Of a stretch of 6,167 nucleotides of DNA, positions 1-6,167 are shown one piece after another. Source of the stretch: an uncultured Porticoccus sp. (GTDB lineage Bacteria > Pseudomonadota > Gammaproteobacteria > Pseudomonadales > Porticoccaceae); NCBI GenBank assembly GCA_950063125.1, contig CATLZI010000128.1, positions 1-6,167 of the forward strand, given 5' to 3'. Numbering within the stretch: the first letter of the stretch is position 1; each line of letters opens with the position of its first letter. The translations under genes were made by a program, and so were the position numbers. The notes under the pieces were generated by a model. The model had not been told where the DNA came from. It saw only the letters and a list, made by a program, of their open reading frames with translations, and made no database searches.

Positions 1-611
1 TGACTGCCTGGTCAGGAGGCCGAGGCTCGGTGCTGGGCGTGTTAGTTTCTTTGGGTTTGCTGTGGTTTTTTCTGTCAGGCGCCAACCGCAAACAGCTCAT
101 GTCCCGACTGTTAATTCTATCCGTATTATCACTGGTCATTATTTTACTAACGAACCAGGACGCCATTCTTGCCAACACCCTAGGCTATTCAAAAGAGTAT
201 GACCTCGACAGGTTTTCCGCGGGCAGAGTTTCGATTTGGAACAAGGCAATCAGTGTAGTATTGAACGAAGGCATCATCGCTACCCTGACAGGTCTCGGCC
301 CCGATGCCTTCGGTAGATGGGGTCTCGATCGAGTGGTCATTCAGCCTCATAATGCCTTCGTGCAGTGCTTTATGGAATTTGGATTACTGGGCCTTCTCGT
401 GTTTATTCTTTTTATCACAAAAACTATGATTAACGCTGTTCACCTGTTAAAAAACAGCGACGATCAACTCATGCAGGTTATTGCGGCGAGCTTTATCGGG
501 GGGATGGCATTTTCACTGGTGGATGGTATTTTCTATCACGCCTACCCACTGTTAATGATGATCTTTCTCAGTGCCACGATTAATGCTCAAGTGACAGCGA
601 TACGAACTTGA
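1..611 (+). CDS. O-antigen ligase/polymerase-family membrane protein, C-terminal part (5' truncated)
   Basis: This reading frame is open from the left edge and ends with TGA at 609-611, leaving 202 visible residues. The family usually runs 400-600 residues, so roughly half is missing; the GTG at 30 is internal, because the frame continues upstream through TAWSGGRGS. What is visible fits the Wzy_C/O-antigen ligase family: the SGGRGS turn (visible residues 4-9) entering a membrane helix (about 10-26), a second helix (36-56), a periplasmic loop with SAGRVSIW (72-79) and GLGPDAF (97-103), then QPHN (114-117, the conserved His) leading into an EFGLLG helix (about 123-138), and two closing helices (157-174 and 181-195). 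Members transfer or polymerise undecaprenyl-linked glycans at the periplasmic face (WaaL, Wzy), or glycosylate proteins (PglL/TfpO). The fragment does not decide among these. It converges on the sulfatase-fold gene with a 23-bp gap. Confidence 0.8.
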   Translation, partial: TAWSGGRGSVLGVLVSLGLLWFFLSGANRKQLMSRLLILSVLSLVIILLTNQDAILANTLGYSKEYDLDRFSAGRVSIWNKAISVVLNEGIIATLTGLGPDAFGRWGLDRVVIQPHNAFVQCFMEFGLLGLLVFILFITKTMINAVHLLKNSDDQLMQVIAASFIGGMAFSLVDGIFYHAYPLLMMIFLSATINAQVTAIRT

Positions 612-634
612 GCTCCCGCCTTTCAGGCTACCCA

Positions 635-2602
635 TCAAAGTTCGATATTTTGCAGATGTTTTGGCTGCGACATCAGCAACTTTTCCGGTTCGACAAAGAT
701 TCGGTGGTTTTCGTAGGAAATCATTTCATAACTGTCATCGTACCAATGATCAGCAGCCTCGGCTGGCAGTGTAAAATGTCCTCCCTGTAAAACATCGCCG
801 TCCAGCGTACTACATACGGCGGATGCCTCAATATTCCCCAGATCAAGGCTGGAAAAACAGGTCTGTTGCATCCCGCTACAGGATGTTTCCTGCCTGTAAC
901 ATACTCTGTCCCCGTCACGCAGAAACAATTCGCTACCCTTACCGTATACAGCCCAGGCCCGCTGGACCTCAGAGAAAATATTTTTGCCCACTAGCGGCAA
1001 ATGAGCTCTGGACACAGACAACAGGTCCAGCAATGTCGGCATTATGTCAATATGGCTGGCCGGGGCCTCGATAACGGTAGGCTGCCCCATATCCGGATGA
1101 TAGATCACCAGTGGCATACGGAAGAAAAGCTCGTTTTTTACACGCTCATCGGCCACGTCTTCCGGGAAATTCCAGATACCGTGATCGGCGGTGATGATCA
1201 CTATGGTATTTTTATAATAAGGCGATTTTTCGAAGGCTTTCCAGAACTCTCCCAAAGCATAATCTGCATAGGCCACCGCATTGCGATAATTGTTATATAC
1301 CGCTGCACTGGAGAGAATCCGTTTATCCTGCATGGGCTTGAATGGTACATCGTCAATGGGCAGCTTTGCCTTGAATGGGTAATGGCTGGTCAATGTCATC
1401 AGATTGGCATAAAAAGGCTTTTCAACACCTTGGCTCAACCTGGCCAGCATGAGCTCATACATATCTTCATCTGAGACCCCCCAACCAACATAGGTTTTTC
1501 CGTCCTTTCCGGCGTCAGGCTGATCCTTGTGAAAATAGATGTGCTGAAAACCTAGCAATGGCATGTAATTTTCACGGTTGTAGAAACGGCCGCTGTTGCC
1601 GTGAAAATAAAAGGTTTCGTAGCCATTATTCGCCAGCACTTCAGGGAGACAATCAAGCAATTTCTCTTCCCGGTATTCAGCAATGGAAATTTTTGCGCCA
1701 TGGTCAAAAACGCCACAAAAAATCGAGGTTTCACTCTTGATCGTCAGGTTCGAATTGGCATAAAAGTTTTTGCTGTAACTGTTTTCACGAGCAATACGAT
1801 CCAGATTTGGGGTTAAGCCATCTACAGAGCCGTACACACCGATTTGTGACGCTCGCACAGACTCCAGCACAATCGAGATCACGTTATACCGAGGGGCCTG
1901 ACTAATCGATGCGGATAATGAACCGAAACTGTGCTGATCGCTAACCGCAGTATTTAACCCCTTAAAAGCATTCCAGCTTTGAACAAAATCATCGTTGAAT
2001 GCCTTGCTGTCCAATGACAGAAAAAAAGCATGCACCGGATGAAAATATTCAGGCAACAAGACATAGGCATTTTTCTGCTTCAACTGTTGCCCCACAGTGG
2101 CTATCGCGTTAAAACAAATCAGCCCGGCAACCAGACAAATTGCTTTCAGACCATACACCCCCGTTGTGCGGTAATAGGCCGGGCGATACCAGCGCACCGC
2201 TGTCCAACTGAACATGGCGGACAGCAGCAGCAACTGGAGGGCTTCTCGGGTGTACTCGAACGCCACCAGCGACCGGGCGGCCTCCAGTCCATCGCTACCG
2301 AAACTGAACACGTCATAATTGTAATAGGCCCGGAAATACTGGAAGTGCCACCAGTTGCTGATAATCAGCAGGTTCATCACCAGCCAGCCCAACAGCATAT
2401 AGGCCGCAAAGGTTTTTTTACCGACCACCCCAGCCAGCAACCCCAGCAGGAGCCCCAGCAACATCACCAAGGCACTGCTCATCAGACCGGTGCTGGAAGG
2501 ATTGATCTTGCCGAAATAGGCCATGAATGCGTACATCGAAAAAACAAGCAGCAGGGAGATAATCGAGATCCACTTACCCGCCATTTTTTTTCCGGTCGGC
2601 AT
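635..2602 (-). CDS. LtaS/OpgB-like sulfatase-fold membrane phosphotransferase
   Basis: A 655-residue inner-membrane enzyme with five N-terminal helices (about residues 11-30, 40-60, 64-82, 120-139, 152-170) followed by a periplasmic alkaline-phosphatase/sulfatase-fold domain from about 238. Likely catalytic residues are visible: Glu247 in IVLES (metal), Thr287 in SNLTIKSETS as nucleophile, His407 in LTSHYPF, Asp473-His474 in ITADHG (metal) and His517 in SHIDIMPT. A Thr nucleophile without the C/S-x-P-x-R signature points to a phospho-group transferase, not a sulfate esterase. YVGWGVSDEDM and TSHYPF resemble LtaS and OpgB (MdoB), which move phosphoglycerol from phosphatidylglycerol, more than EptA-type phosphoethanolamine transferases. 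The acceptor is unknown: LPS, glucan, capsule or pilin. A TTG at 2641 would add 13 residues, but ATG at 2602 is preferred because AAGAGG (2612-2617) lies 9 bases upstream. The last ~120 residues carry four cysteines (568, 575, 582, 597). The gene follows pilA on the same strand but behind a terminator. Confidence 0.9.
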   Translation of the reverse strand: MPTGKKMAGKWISIISLLLVFSMYAFMAYFGKINPSSTGLMSSALVMLLGLLLGLLAGVVGKKTFAAYMLLGWLVMNLLIISNWWHFQYFRAYYNYDVFSFGSDGLEAARSLVAFEYTREALQLLLLSAMFSWTAVRWYRPAYYRTTGVYGLKAICLVAGLICFNAIATVGQQLKQKNAYVLLPEYFHPVHAFFLSLDSKAFNDDFVQSWNAFKGLNTAVSDQHSFGSLSASISQAPRYNVISIVLESVRASQIGVYGSVDGLTPNLDRIARENSYSKNFYANSNLTIKSETSIFCGVFDHGAKISIAEYREEKLLDCLPEVLANNGYETFYFHGNSGRFYNRENYMPLLGFQHIYFHKDQPDAGKDGKTYVGWGVSDEDMYELMLARLSQGVEKPFYANLMTLTSHYPFKAKLPIDDVPFKPMQDKRILSSAAVYNNYRNAVAYADYALGEFWKAFEKSPYYKNTIVIITADHGIWNFPEDVADERVKNELFFRMPLVIYHPDMGQPTVIEAPASHIDIMPTLLDLLSVSRAHLPLVGKNIFSEVQRAWAVYGKGSELFLRDGDRVCYRQETSCSGMQQTCFSSLDLGNIEASAVCSTLDGDVLQGGHFTLPAEAADHWYDDSYEMISYENHRIFVEPEKLLMSQPKHLQNIEL

Positions 2603-2611
2603 ATCGAACAA

Positions 2612-2617
2612 CCTCTT
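2612..2617 (-). promoter_or_regulatory. Ribosome binding site deciding the phosphotransferase start
   Basis: On the minus strand AAGAGG stands 9 bases before the ATG at 2602. The alternative upstream TTG at 2641 would put this Shine-Dalgarno sequence inside the coding region and has no comparable site of its own. This supports the shorter, 655-residue protein. Confidence 0.7.
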
Positions 2618-2655
2618 TATCTCAATGAGTTCGCCAAGCAATATAAACTAACCAC

Positions 2656-2685
2656 AAAAAAAAGCCTCTGTCTTGACAGAGGCTT
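2656..2685 (-). terminator. Rho-independent terminator of pilA
   Basis: A perfect 11-base inverted repeat (2662-2672 and 2675-2685, arm AAGCCTCTGTC) is separated by only two bases, so the outer nine or ten pairs close a tight loop. Read on the minus strand, the stem is followed by a run of eight U (2656-2663). It begins 24 bases past the pilA stop codon and ends before the phosphotransferase start, so it should end most pilA transcripts and leave the next gene to read-through or to its own promoter. On the plus strand an A-run precedes the stem and no U-run follows, so it acts in the minus direction only. Confidence 0.92.
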
Positions 2686-2709
2686 GATTCAAACAACATT
2701 TGAAGTTGC

Positions 2710-3204
2710 TTAAAACGGTGCAGAAGCGGCTTTACAAGAACCGGGAAGATATTTTAGATCAATAGGTTCAGAAGAGGATGGACCACAACGGAAAGCACCT
2801 ATCTGTTCAGGTAGATCTGTAATGGTTACATTAGCCGTATCATCACTATTTCTCGGCCAAAGCGTTATTGCTTTATCAGCAGCAGCGCCCAGGTCAGTCG
2901 CATCGGATAACACTACCCGGATAGCACCGTCCGCATTGGTTTCAATCTCCGCTACGTATTTAGAGCTTTGCACGGATGACTCACAGCCCCAGCCATTTGC
3001 GCCGGGCGCAGTGGTAGCAGGTGCAGTCTGGTATACCTCGGACACTGAAGTACGGCACTGGCTGGCCGCCAGAATGCCTTCAGAAACTTTGGCTTTGATA
3101 GTGTAATCCTGGTAGGCGGGCAGTGCCACGGCGGCCAGAATACCGATAATCGCGACCACGATCATCAGTTCGATAAGGGTAAAACCCTGTTGTACTTTCT
3201 TCAT
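2710..3204 (-). CDS. pilA: Type IVa major prepilin PilA
   Basis: The structural subunit of the type IV pilus, made as a 164-residue precursor. A short basic leader MKKVQQG ends at the prepilin peptidase site (G7|F8). PilD would cleave and N-methylate here, giving a 157-residue mature pilin that starts [20 protein letters not shown] and keeps the conserved Glu5. This hydrophobic N-terminal helix is the membrane anchor and later the fibre core; [13 protein letters not shown] follows as in Pseudomonas, Neisseria and related pilins. Four cysteines are present (precursor 50, 74, 140, 157). Cys140-Cys157 would form the usual C-terminal D-loop, and Cys50-Cys74 probably a second disulfide. A Thr/Ala/Pro stretch (TAPATTAPG, 60-68) lies within the 50-74 loop. 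The start is supported by AAGGGAG (3212-3218), 7 bases upstream. The gene is divergent from pilB, has a sigma-54 type promoter and is followed by its own terminator, as expected for a highly expressed single-gene unit. Length and motifs favour the major pilin over a minor pilin. Confidence 0.97.
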   Translation of the reverse strand: MKKVQQGFTLIELMIVVAIIGILAAVALPAYQDYTIKAKVSEGILAASQCRTSVSEVYQTAPATTAPGANGWGCESSVQSSKYVAEIETNADGAIRVVLSDATDLGAAADKAITLWPRNSDDTANVTITDLPEQIGAFRCGPSSSEPIDLKYLPGSCKAASAPF

Positions 3205-3262
3205 TGTATTTCTCCCTTGAAATCACTAAATGCCATTTGGCGTTGTTGCAGGGTATATGTCT

Positions 3263-3279
3263 AGCATTTACCGTGCCAA
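3263..3279 (-). promoter_or_regulatory. Sigma-54 (RpoN) promoter of pilA
   Basis: On the minus strand the sequence reads TTGGCACGGTAAATGCT. It matches the sigma-54 consensus TGGCACG-N4-TTGCW at all but one position (ATGCT for TTGCT), with the invariant GG (3277-3276) and GC (3265-3264) in exact -24/-12 spacing. This predicts a transcript start near 3252 and a 48-base leader to the pilA ATG. In Pseudomonas aeruginosa pilA is transcribed by RpoN with the enhancer-binding protein PilR, and the same control is inferred here. Confidence 0.78.
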
Positions 3280-3320
3280 ATAACGGGTCTGCGGACATCA
3301 AGGGTTTGAGCTCACTGCAG

Positions 3321-3339
3321 ACTGACAATTTTTGTCAGT
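3321..3339. promoter_or_regulatory. 19-bp inverted repeat, candidate PilR upstream activator site
   Basis: Perfect 8-base arms ACTGACAA and TTGTCAGT flank a TTT centre. Its centre lies about 78 bases upstream of the predicted pilA start, where enhancer-binding proteins commonly sit for sigma-54 promoters. Each arm, read inward on its own strand, contains the tetranucleotide TGTC seen in Pseudomonas PilR sites. PilR binding is inferred, not shown. The palindrome could also serve another dimeric regulator acting on pilB. Confidence 0.5.
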
Positions 3340-3601
3340 TTATAACCAGGCCCGGCGGTCATGGCGTATTCAGCCAGAGGTAATAACCTCCACCGGCGCC
3401 GATCTTCCGGACCGGAATCCCGGATCAGACTGTGAATGCGGGCTCGAATCAGCCTCTATCCATCATTAATTGGTTGCACCACAGCCAATGGGGTTATTGC
3501 CCAGCGCCCAGCTATGGCTCCCGCCGTCACCTTGTATTAACATCACGGCTGGTTCTACTGCTGTTTCTACTTAATTTGCGCCGTTGAGTATTTGTCCGCC
3601 C

Positions 3602-5338
3602 ATGAAACAAACCGATACATTGAAAGGCTTGGCCAAACGTCTGGTAACGGATCAGTTGCTGGAAGAAAATGTTGCCGTGCAGGCACTGGCAGAATGTGAA
3701 AGCGACCAGTCCAATCTGGTGCATTACCTGACTCACAATAACCTGTTGGCTCCGAGCCTGATCGCTGCGGTTGCGGCTAATGAATTTGGCACTCCACTCT
3801 ACGACCTCTCCGCCCACAACATCGAGTCGAGCCCGAAAGAGCTGGTCGAGAAAAAGCTGATTCGCAAGCATCAGGTTCTGCCCCTGTTCAAGCGGGCCAA
3901 CCGCCTGTTTCTGGCCGTGAGCGACCCCACCAACCACCAGGCGGTGAGCGAAGTGCGCTTTCAGACCGGTCTGTCCGTTGAGCTGGTGCTGGTGGAGCAC
4001 GACAAACTGGAGCGGGCGCTGGATGCCTACCTGCATGAGCAGGATGAACATGAAATGGGCGATGCGCTCGGCACCATGGATGATGTGCACCTCGATGACC
4101 TGGATATTGAGGCCGTCGACGAGGATAAAAAAGGCGGCGGCACTGGCATTGACACTGCCGATGTGGACGATGCCCCAATTGTCCGGTTTATCAATAAACT
4201 GCTGCTGGACGCCATCAAGCAGGGGTGTTCGGATATTCACTTTGAACCCTACGAAAAAGTCTATCGGGTGCGGTTCAGGACCGATGGTATACTGCGCGAA
4301 GTCACGAAGCCCCCGGCCAATCTGGCCCCTCGGCTGGCAGCCCGCCTGAAAGTGATGTCGCAGATGGATATTTCCGAGCGGCGCGTGCCTCAGGATGGCC
4401 GGATTAAACTGCGGATTTCAAAGAACCGGGCCATCGATTTTCGGGTGAACACTCTGCCCACCCAGTTCGGCGAGAAAATCGTACTGCGGATTCTCGATCC
4501 CACCAGCGCCCAGGTGGGTATTGAAAACCTCGGCTATGAAGAAGACCAGAAGCAGATGTATCTGGATGTGCTGAACCAGCCACAGGGCATGATTCTGGTA
4601 ACCGGCCCCACCGGTAGCGGTAAAACCGTCTCGCTTTACACCGGCCTGAATATTCTCAACACCACCGAACGCAATATCTCCACAGCTGAAGATCCGGTGG
4701 AAATCAACATGCCGGGCATCAACCAGGTACAGATCAATTACAAAGTGAAACTCACTTTCCCGGAAGCGCTGCGGGCTTTCCTGCGGCAGGATCCGGATGT
4801 GATCATGGTGGGCGAGATCCGCGACCTGGATACCGCCGAAATCGCCATCAAGGCAGCCCAGACCGGTCACCTGGTGTTGTCCACCCTTCACACCAACAGT
4901 GCCCCGGAAACCCTCAACCGACTGCTCAATATGGGCGTACCCGCATTTAACGTGGCCACCTCGGTGAACCTGATTATTGCCCAGCGGTTGGGCAGGCGAC
5001 TCTGCGTGCATTGCAAAAAGCCCGCTGACGATATTCCCCATAATATCCTGATCGATGAGGGTTTTGAGACCATTGGCCGTCCCCTGGAGGAGCTGACCCT
5101 GTTTCACCCGGTCGGCTGCCCGAAATGCACCAACGGTTACAAAGGACGGGTGGGGATTTACGAGGTGTTGAAAGTGACACCCAGAATCGCCCGGCTCATT
5201 ATGGAAGGCGGCAATTCCATTGAAATTGAGCAGGCGGCCATCGAAGAAGGCTTCAGAACTTTGCGCCAGTCGGCACTTCGTCGTGCGGGCGAAGGTATAA
5301 TCAGCCTGGAAGAGGCTAATCGGGTAACCAAGGACTAA
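3602..5338 (+). CDS. pilB: Type IV pilus extension ATPase PilB
   Basis: A 578-residue cytoplasmic hexameric ATPase of the GspE/PilB family that powers pilus assembly at the PilC platform. The N-terminal domain (about 10-145, MshEN/GSPII_E-N type) begins MKQTDTLKGLAKRLV, which lines up with the start of Pseudomonas PilB. A very acidic linker follows (about 148-190). The ATPase core has Walker A GPTGSGKT (335-342), Asp box TAEDPVE (361-367), Walker B VIMVGEIRD (400-408, Glu405) and His box LVLSTLHTN (424-432). A tetracysteine zinc site, CxxC at 468/471 and 506/509, is typical of PilB/GspE and absent from the retraction ATPase PilT. Length is close to the usual ~566. ATG at 3602 is chosen over an in-frame TTG at 3584 on this N-terminal match, although no good Shine-Dalgarno precedes either. 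pilC follows after 3 bases, presumably in the same operon. Confidence 0.98.
   Translation: MKQTDTLKGLAKRLVTDQLLEENVAVQALAECESDQSNLVHYLTHNNLLAPSLIAAVAANEFGTPLYDLSAHNIESSPKELVEKKLIRKHQVLPLFKRANRLFLAVSDPTNHQAVSEVRFQTGLSVELVLVEHDKLERALDAYLHEQDEHEMGDALGTMDDVHLDDLDIEAVDEDKKGGGTGIDTADVDDAPIVRFINKLLLDAIKQGCSDIHFEPYEKVYRVRFRTDGILREVTKPPANLAPRLAARLKVMSQMDISERRVPQDGRIKLRISKNRAIDFRVNTLPTQFGEKIVLRILDPTSAQVGIENLGYEEDQKQMYLDVLNQPQGMILVTGPTGSGKTVSLYTGLNILNTTERNISTAEDPVEINMPGINQVQINYKVKLTFPEALRAFLRQDPDVIMVGEIRDLDTAEIAIKAAQTGHLVLSTLHTNSAPETLNRLLNMGVPAFNVATSVNLIIAQRLGRRLCVHCKKPADDIPHNILIDEGFETIGRPLEELTLFHPVGCPKCTNGYKGRVGIYEVLKVTPRIARLIMEGGNSIEIEQAAIEEGFRTLRQSALRRAGEGIISLEEANRVTKD
5330..5334 (+). promoter_or_regulatory. 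Ribosome binding site of pilC within the end of pilB
   Basis: AAGGA overlaps the last codons of pilB and sits 7 bases before the pilC ATG at 5342. This fixes the pilC start and suggests tight translational linkage between the two genes. Confidence 0.75.
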
Positions 5339-5341
5339 TCC

Positions 5342-6167
5342 ATGGCAACAACGGCACAGGTCTATACCTACAAGGGCAAGGATAAAAGAGGCAAGCCCAT
5401 CCAGGGCGAGCTGAAGGCGAGTAGCGCAGTGATGGTGAAGGCCCAGCTCCGCAAGCAGGGCATTGCCGCCAGCCGGGTCAAGAAAAAGGCCAAGCCCCTG
5501 TTCACTGGCCAAAAACCCGTAAAACCCCAGGATATCGCAATTTTCACCCGCCAGCTGGCCACCATGATGCGCGCCGGTGTACCGCTGGTACAGAGCTTTG
5601 ATCTGGTCGGCGAAGGTGCCGATAAAGAATCCCTGCGCGAGATCATTTATACCATTCGCGATGACGTCTCCTCCGGTATCAGCCTGGAGGGCGCTCTGCG
5701 CAAACACCCCAAACACTTTGATGATCTGTTTTGCAGCCTGGTTGGAGCCGGCGAACAGGCTGGCGCACTGGAAACCATGCTGGACCGGATTGCCACCTAC
5801 AAGGAAAAAACTGAATCCCTGAAAGCCAAAATCAAAAAAGCCCTCACCTACCCGATTGCCGTTGTGCTGGTGGCGGTGATTGTGACCGGGATACTGCTGG
5901 TCAAAGTGGTGCCGGTATTTGCCGAAACCTTTAGCAGTTTCGGAGCCGACCTGCCCGCATTTACCCTGTTCGTGCTGGGCCTGTCGAATACAGCCCAGGA
6001 GTGGTGGCTAATCTGGATAATCGGCCTGGTCGCCTTTTTTATGATCTTCCGCGAGGCCAAGCGGCGCTCAGTCAGGTTTGATGCGCTCATTGATAAATAC
6101 ATACTGAAAGTGCCAGTGGTGGGCAATATTCTCTACCAGGCCATTATCGCCAGGTTTGCCCGCACGC
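5342..6167 (+). CDS. pilC: Type IV pilus inner-membrane platform protein PilC (3' truncated)
   Basis: The GspF/PilC-family platform protein, with which PilB engages to insert pilin into the growing fibre. The frame is open from ATG at 5342 to the right edge: 275 residues of an expected ~400. The N-terminus MATTAQVYTYKGKDKRGKPI is typical of PilC. The first T2SSF domain spans about 65-190 with FTRQLATMMRAGVPL (68-82) and GAGEQAG (135-141), then TYPIAVVLVAVIVTGILLV (169-187) forms the first membrane helix. A second helix lies at about 222-236, and the visible part ends at IARFART (269-275), the beginning of the second T2SSF repeat. The third helix and the rest of that repeat lie beyond the window. 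The gene follows pilB by 3 bases with its ribosome binding site inside pilB, so the two are surely co-transcribed. pilD is the usual next gene, but this cannot be seen. Confidence 0.97.
   Translation, partial: MATTAQVYTYKGKDKRGKPIQGELKASSAVMVKAQLRKQGIAASRVKKKAKPLFTGQKPVKPQDIAIFTRQLATMMRAGVPLVQSFDLVGEGADKESLREIIYTIRDDVSSGISLEGALRKHPKHFDDLFCSLVGAGEQAGALETMLDRIATYKEKTESLKAKIKKALTYPIAVVLVAVIVTGILLVKVVPVFAETFSSFGADLPAFTLFVLGLSNTAQEWWLIWIIGLVAFFMIFREAKRRSVRFDALIDKYILKVPVVGNILYQAIIARFART

Larger units (their letters stand above)
3205..3601. other. pilA-pilB divergent intergenic control region
   Basis: A 397-bp gap with no credible gene. The half nearest pilA (3205-3345) holds its ribosome binding site, a sigma-54 promoter and a 19-bp inverted repeat. 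The half nearest pilB (3346-3601) has only weak signals: short inverted repeats at 3377-3390 (GAGGT/ACCTC), 3405-3417 (TTCCGG/CCGGAA) and 3469-3489 (8-base arms with one G-U pair, loop CACCA). I see no convincing -35/-10 pair or sigma-54 element for pilB here, and no tRNA. Confidence 0.7.

Noticed and set aside
1001..1474. Plus-strand open frame of 157 codons inside the phosphotransferase gene
   Set aside because: It lies opposite the catalytic domain, including the TADHG motif, and resembles no protein family.
2603..2641. TTG start at 2641 giving a 668-residue phosphotransferase
   Set aside because: The ATG at 2602 has AAGAGG at 9-base spacing; the TTG has no comparable site and lies 15 bases past the terminator U-run.
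2030..2713. Plus-strand open frame of 227 codons opposite the phosphotransferase N-terminus
   Set aside because: Its Gln/His-rich composition comes from reading membrane-helix codons backwards, and it runs through the pilA terminator.
3080..3328. Minus-strand open frame of 82 codons overlapping the pilA start and promoter
   Set aside because: It runs through the sigma-54 promoter and is an out-of-frame reading of the pilin N-terminus.
3440..3455. tRNA-like T-arm sequence GGCTCGAATCAGCC
   Set aside because: The loop is six bases, not seven, and no matching acceptor, D or anticodon arms can be laid out around it.
3527..4240. Minus-strand open frame of 237 codons opposite the start of pilB
   Set aside because: It is antisense to the PilB N-terminal domain, has no recognisable motifs and would occupy the pilB upstream region.
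4418..5716. Long minus-strand open frame of 432 codons across pilB and pilC
   Set aside because: It lies antisense to two well-recognised genes, crosses their boundary and shows no recognisable domain; it is a by-product of their codon use.
1..6167. CRISPR array, insertion sequence or attachment site
   Set aside because: No regularly spaced repeats, transposase motifs or paired terminal repeats were seen; the only notable repeats are the short hairpins listed.

Overview
The window comes from a Gram-negative bacterium, most likely a gammaproteobacterium of the Pseudomonas/Cellvibrio/Marinobacter type. The main reason is the arrangement of type IV pilus genes: a major pilin gene (pilA) reading left, back to back with pilB and pilC reading right. 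This is the core pilus locus layout of Pseudomonas and its relatives. A sigma-54 type promoter in front of pilA fits the same picture. The genus cannot be fixed from the sequence alone.

Layout from left to right: (1) 1-611, plus strand, the C-terminal half of an O-antigen ligase/polymerase-type membrane protein. (2) 635-2602, minus strand, a complete five-helix membrane protein with a periplasmic alkaline-phosphatase/sulfatase-fold domain of the LtaS/OpgB (MdoB) phosphoglycerol or phospho-group transferase type, convergent with the ligase. (3) 2656-2685, a strong intrinsic terminator for pilA. (4) 2710-3204, minus strand, the type IVa major prepilin. (5) 3205-3601, a 397-bp intergenic control region with a sigma-54 promoter for pilA at 3263-3279 and a 19-bp inverted repeat at 3321-3339 placed as an upstream activator site. 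(6) 3602-5338, plus strand, the PilB extension ATPase. (7) 5342 to the right edge, plus strand, the PilC platform protein, cut off by the window end; pilD would be expected next.

How the genes work together: PilB drives pilus extension by turning the inner-membrane platform PilC, which feeds mature PilA subunits into the fibre after PilD (outside the window) has cleaved their leader. The ligase and the sulfatase-fold transferase are both envelope-decorating enzymes acting at the periplasmic face. Their position beside pilA raises the possibility that one or both modify pilin, though a role in LPS, capsule or periplasmic glucan is equally open.

Most of the window is well-understood biology. 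No clearly undescribed system is visible. The best leads are the phosphotransferase gene just downstream of pilA and the detailed architecture of the pilA control region.
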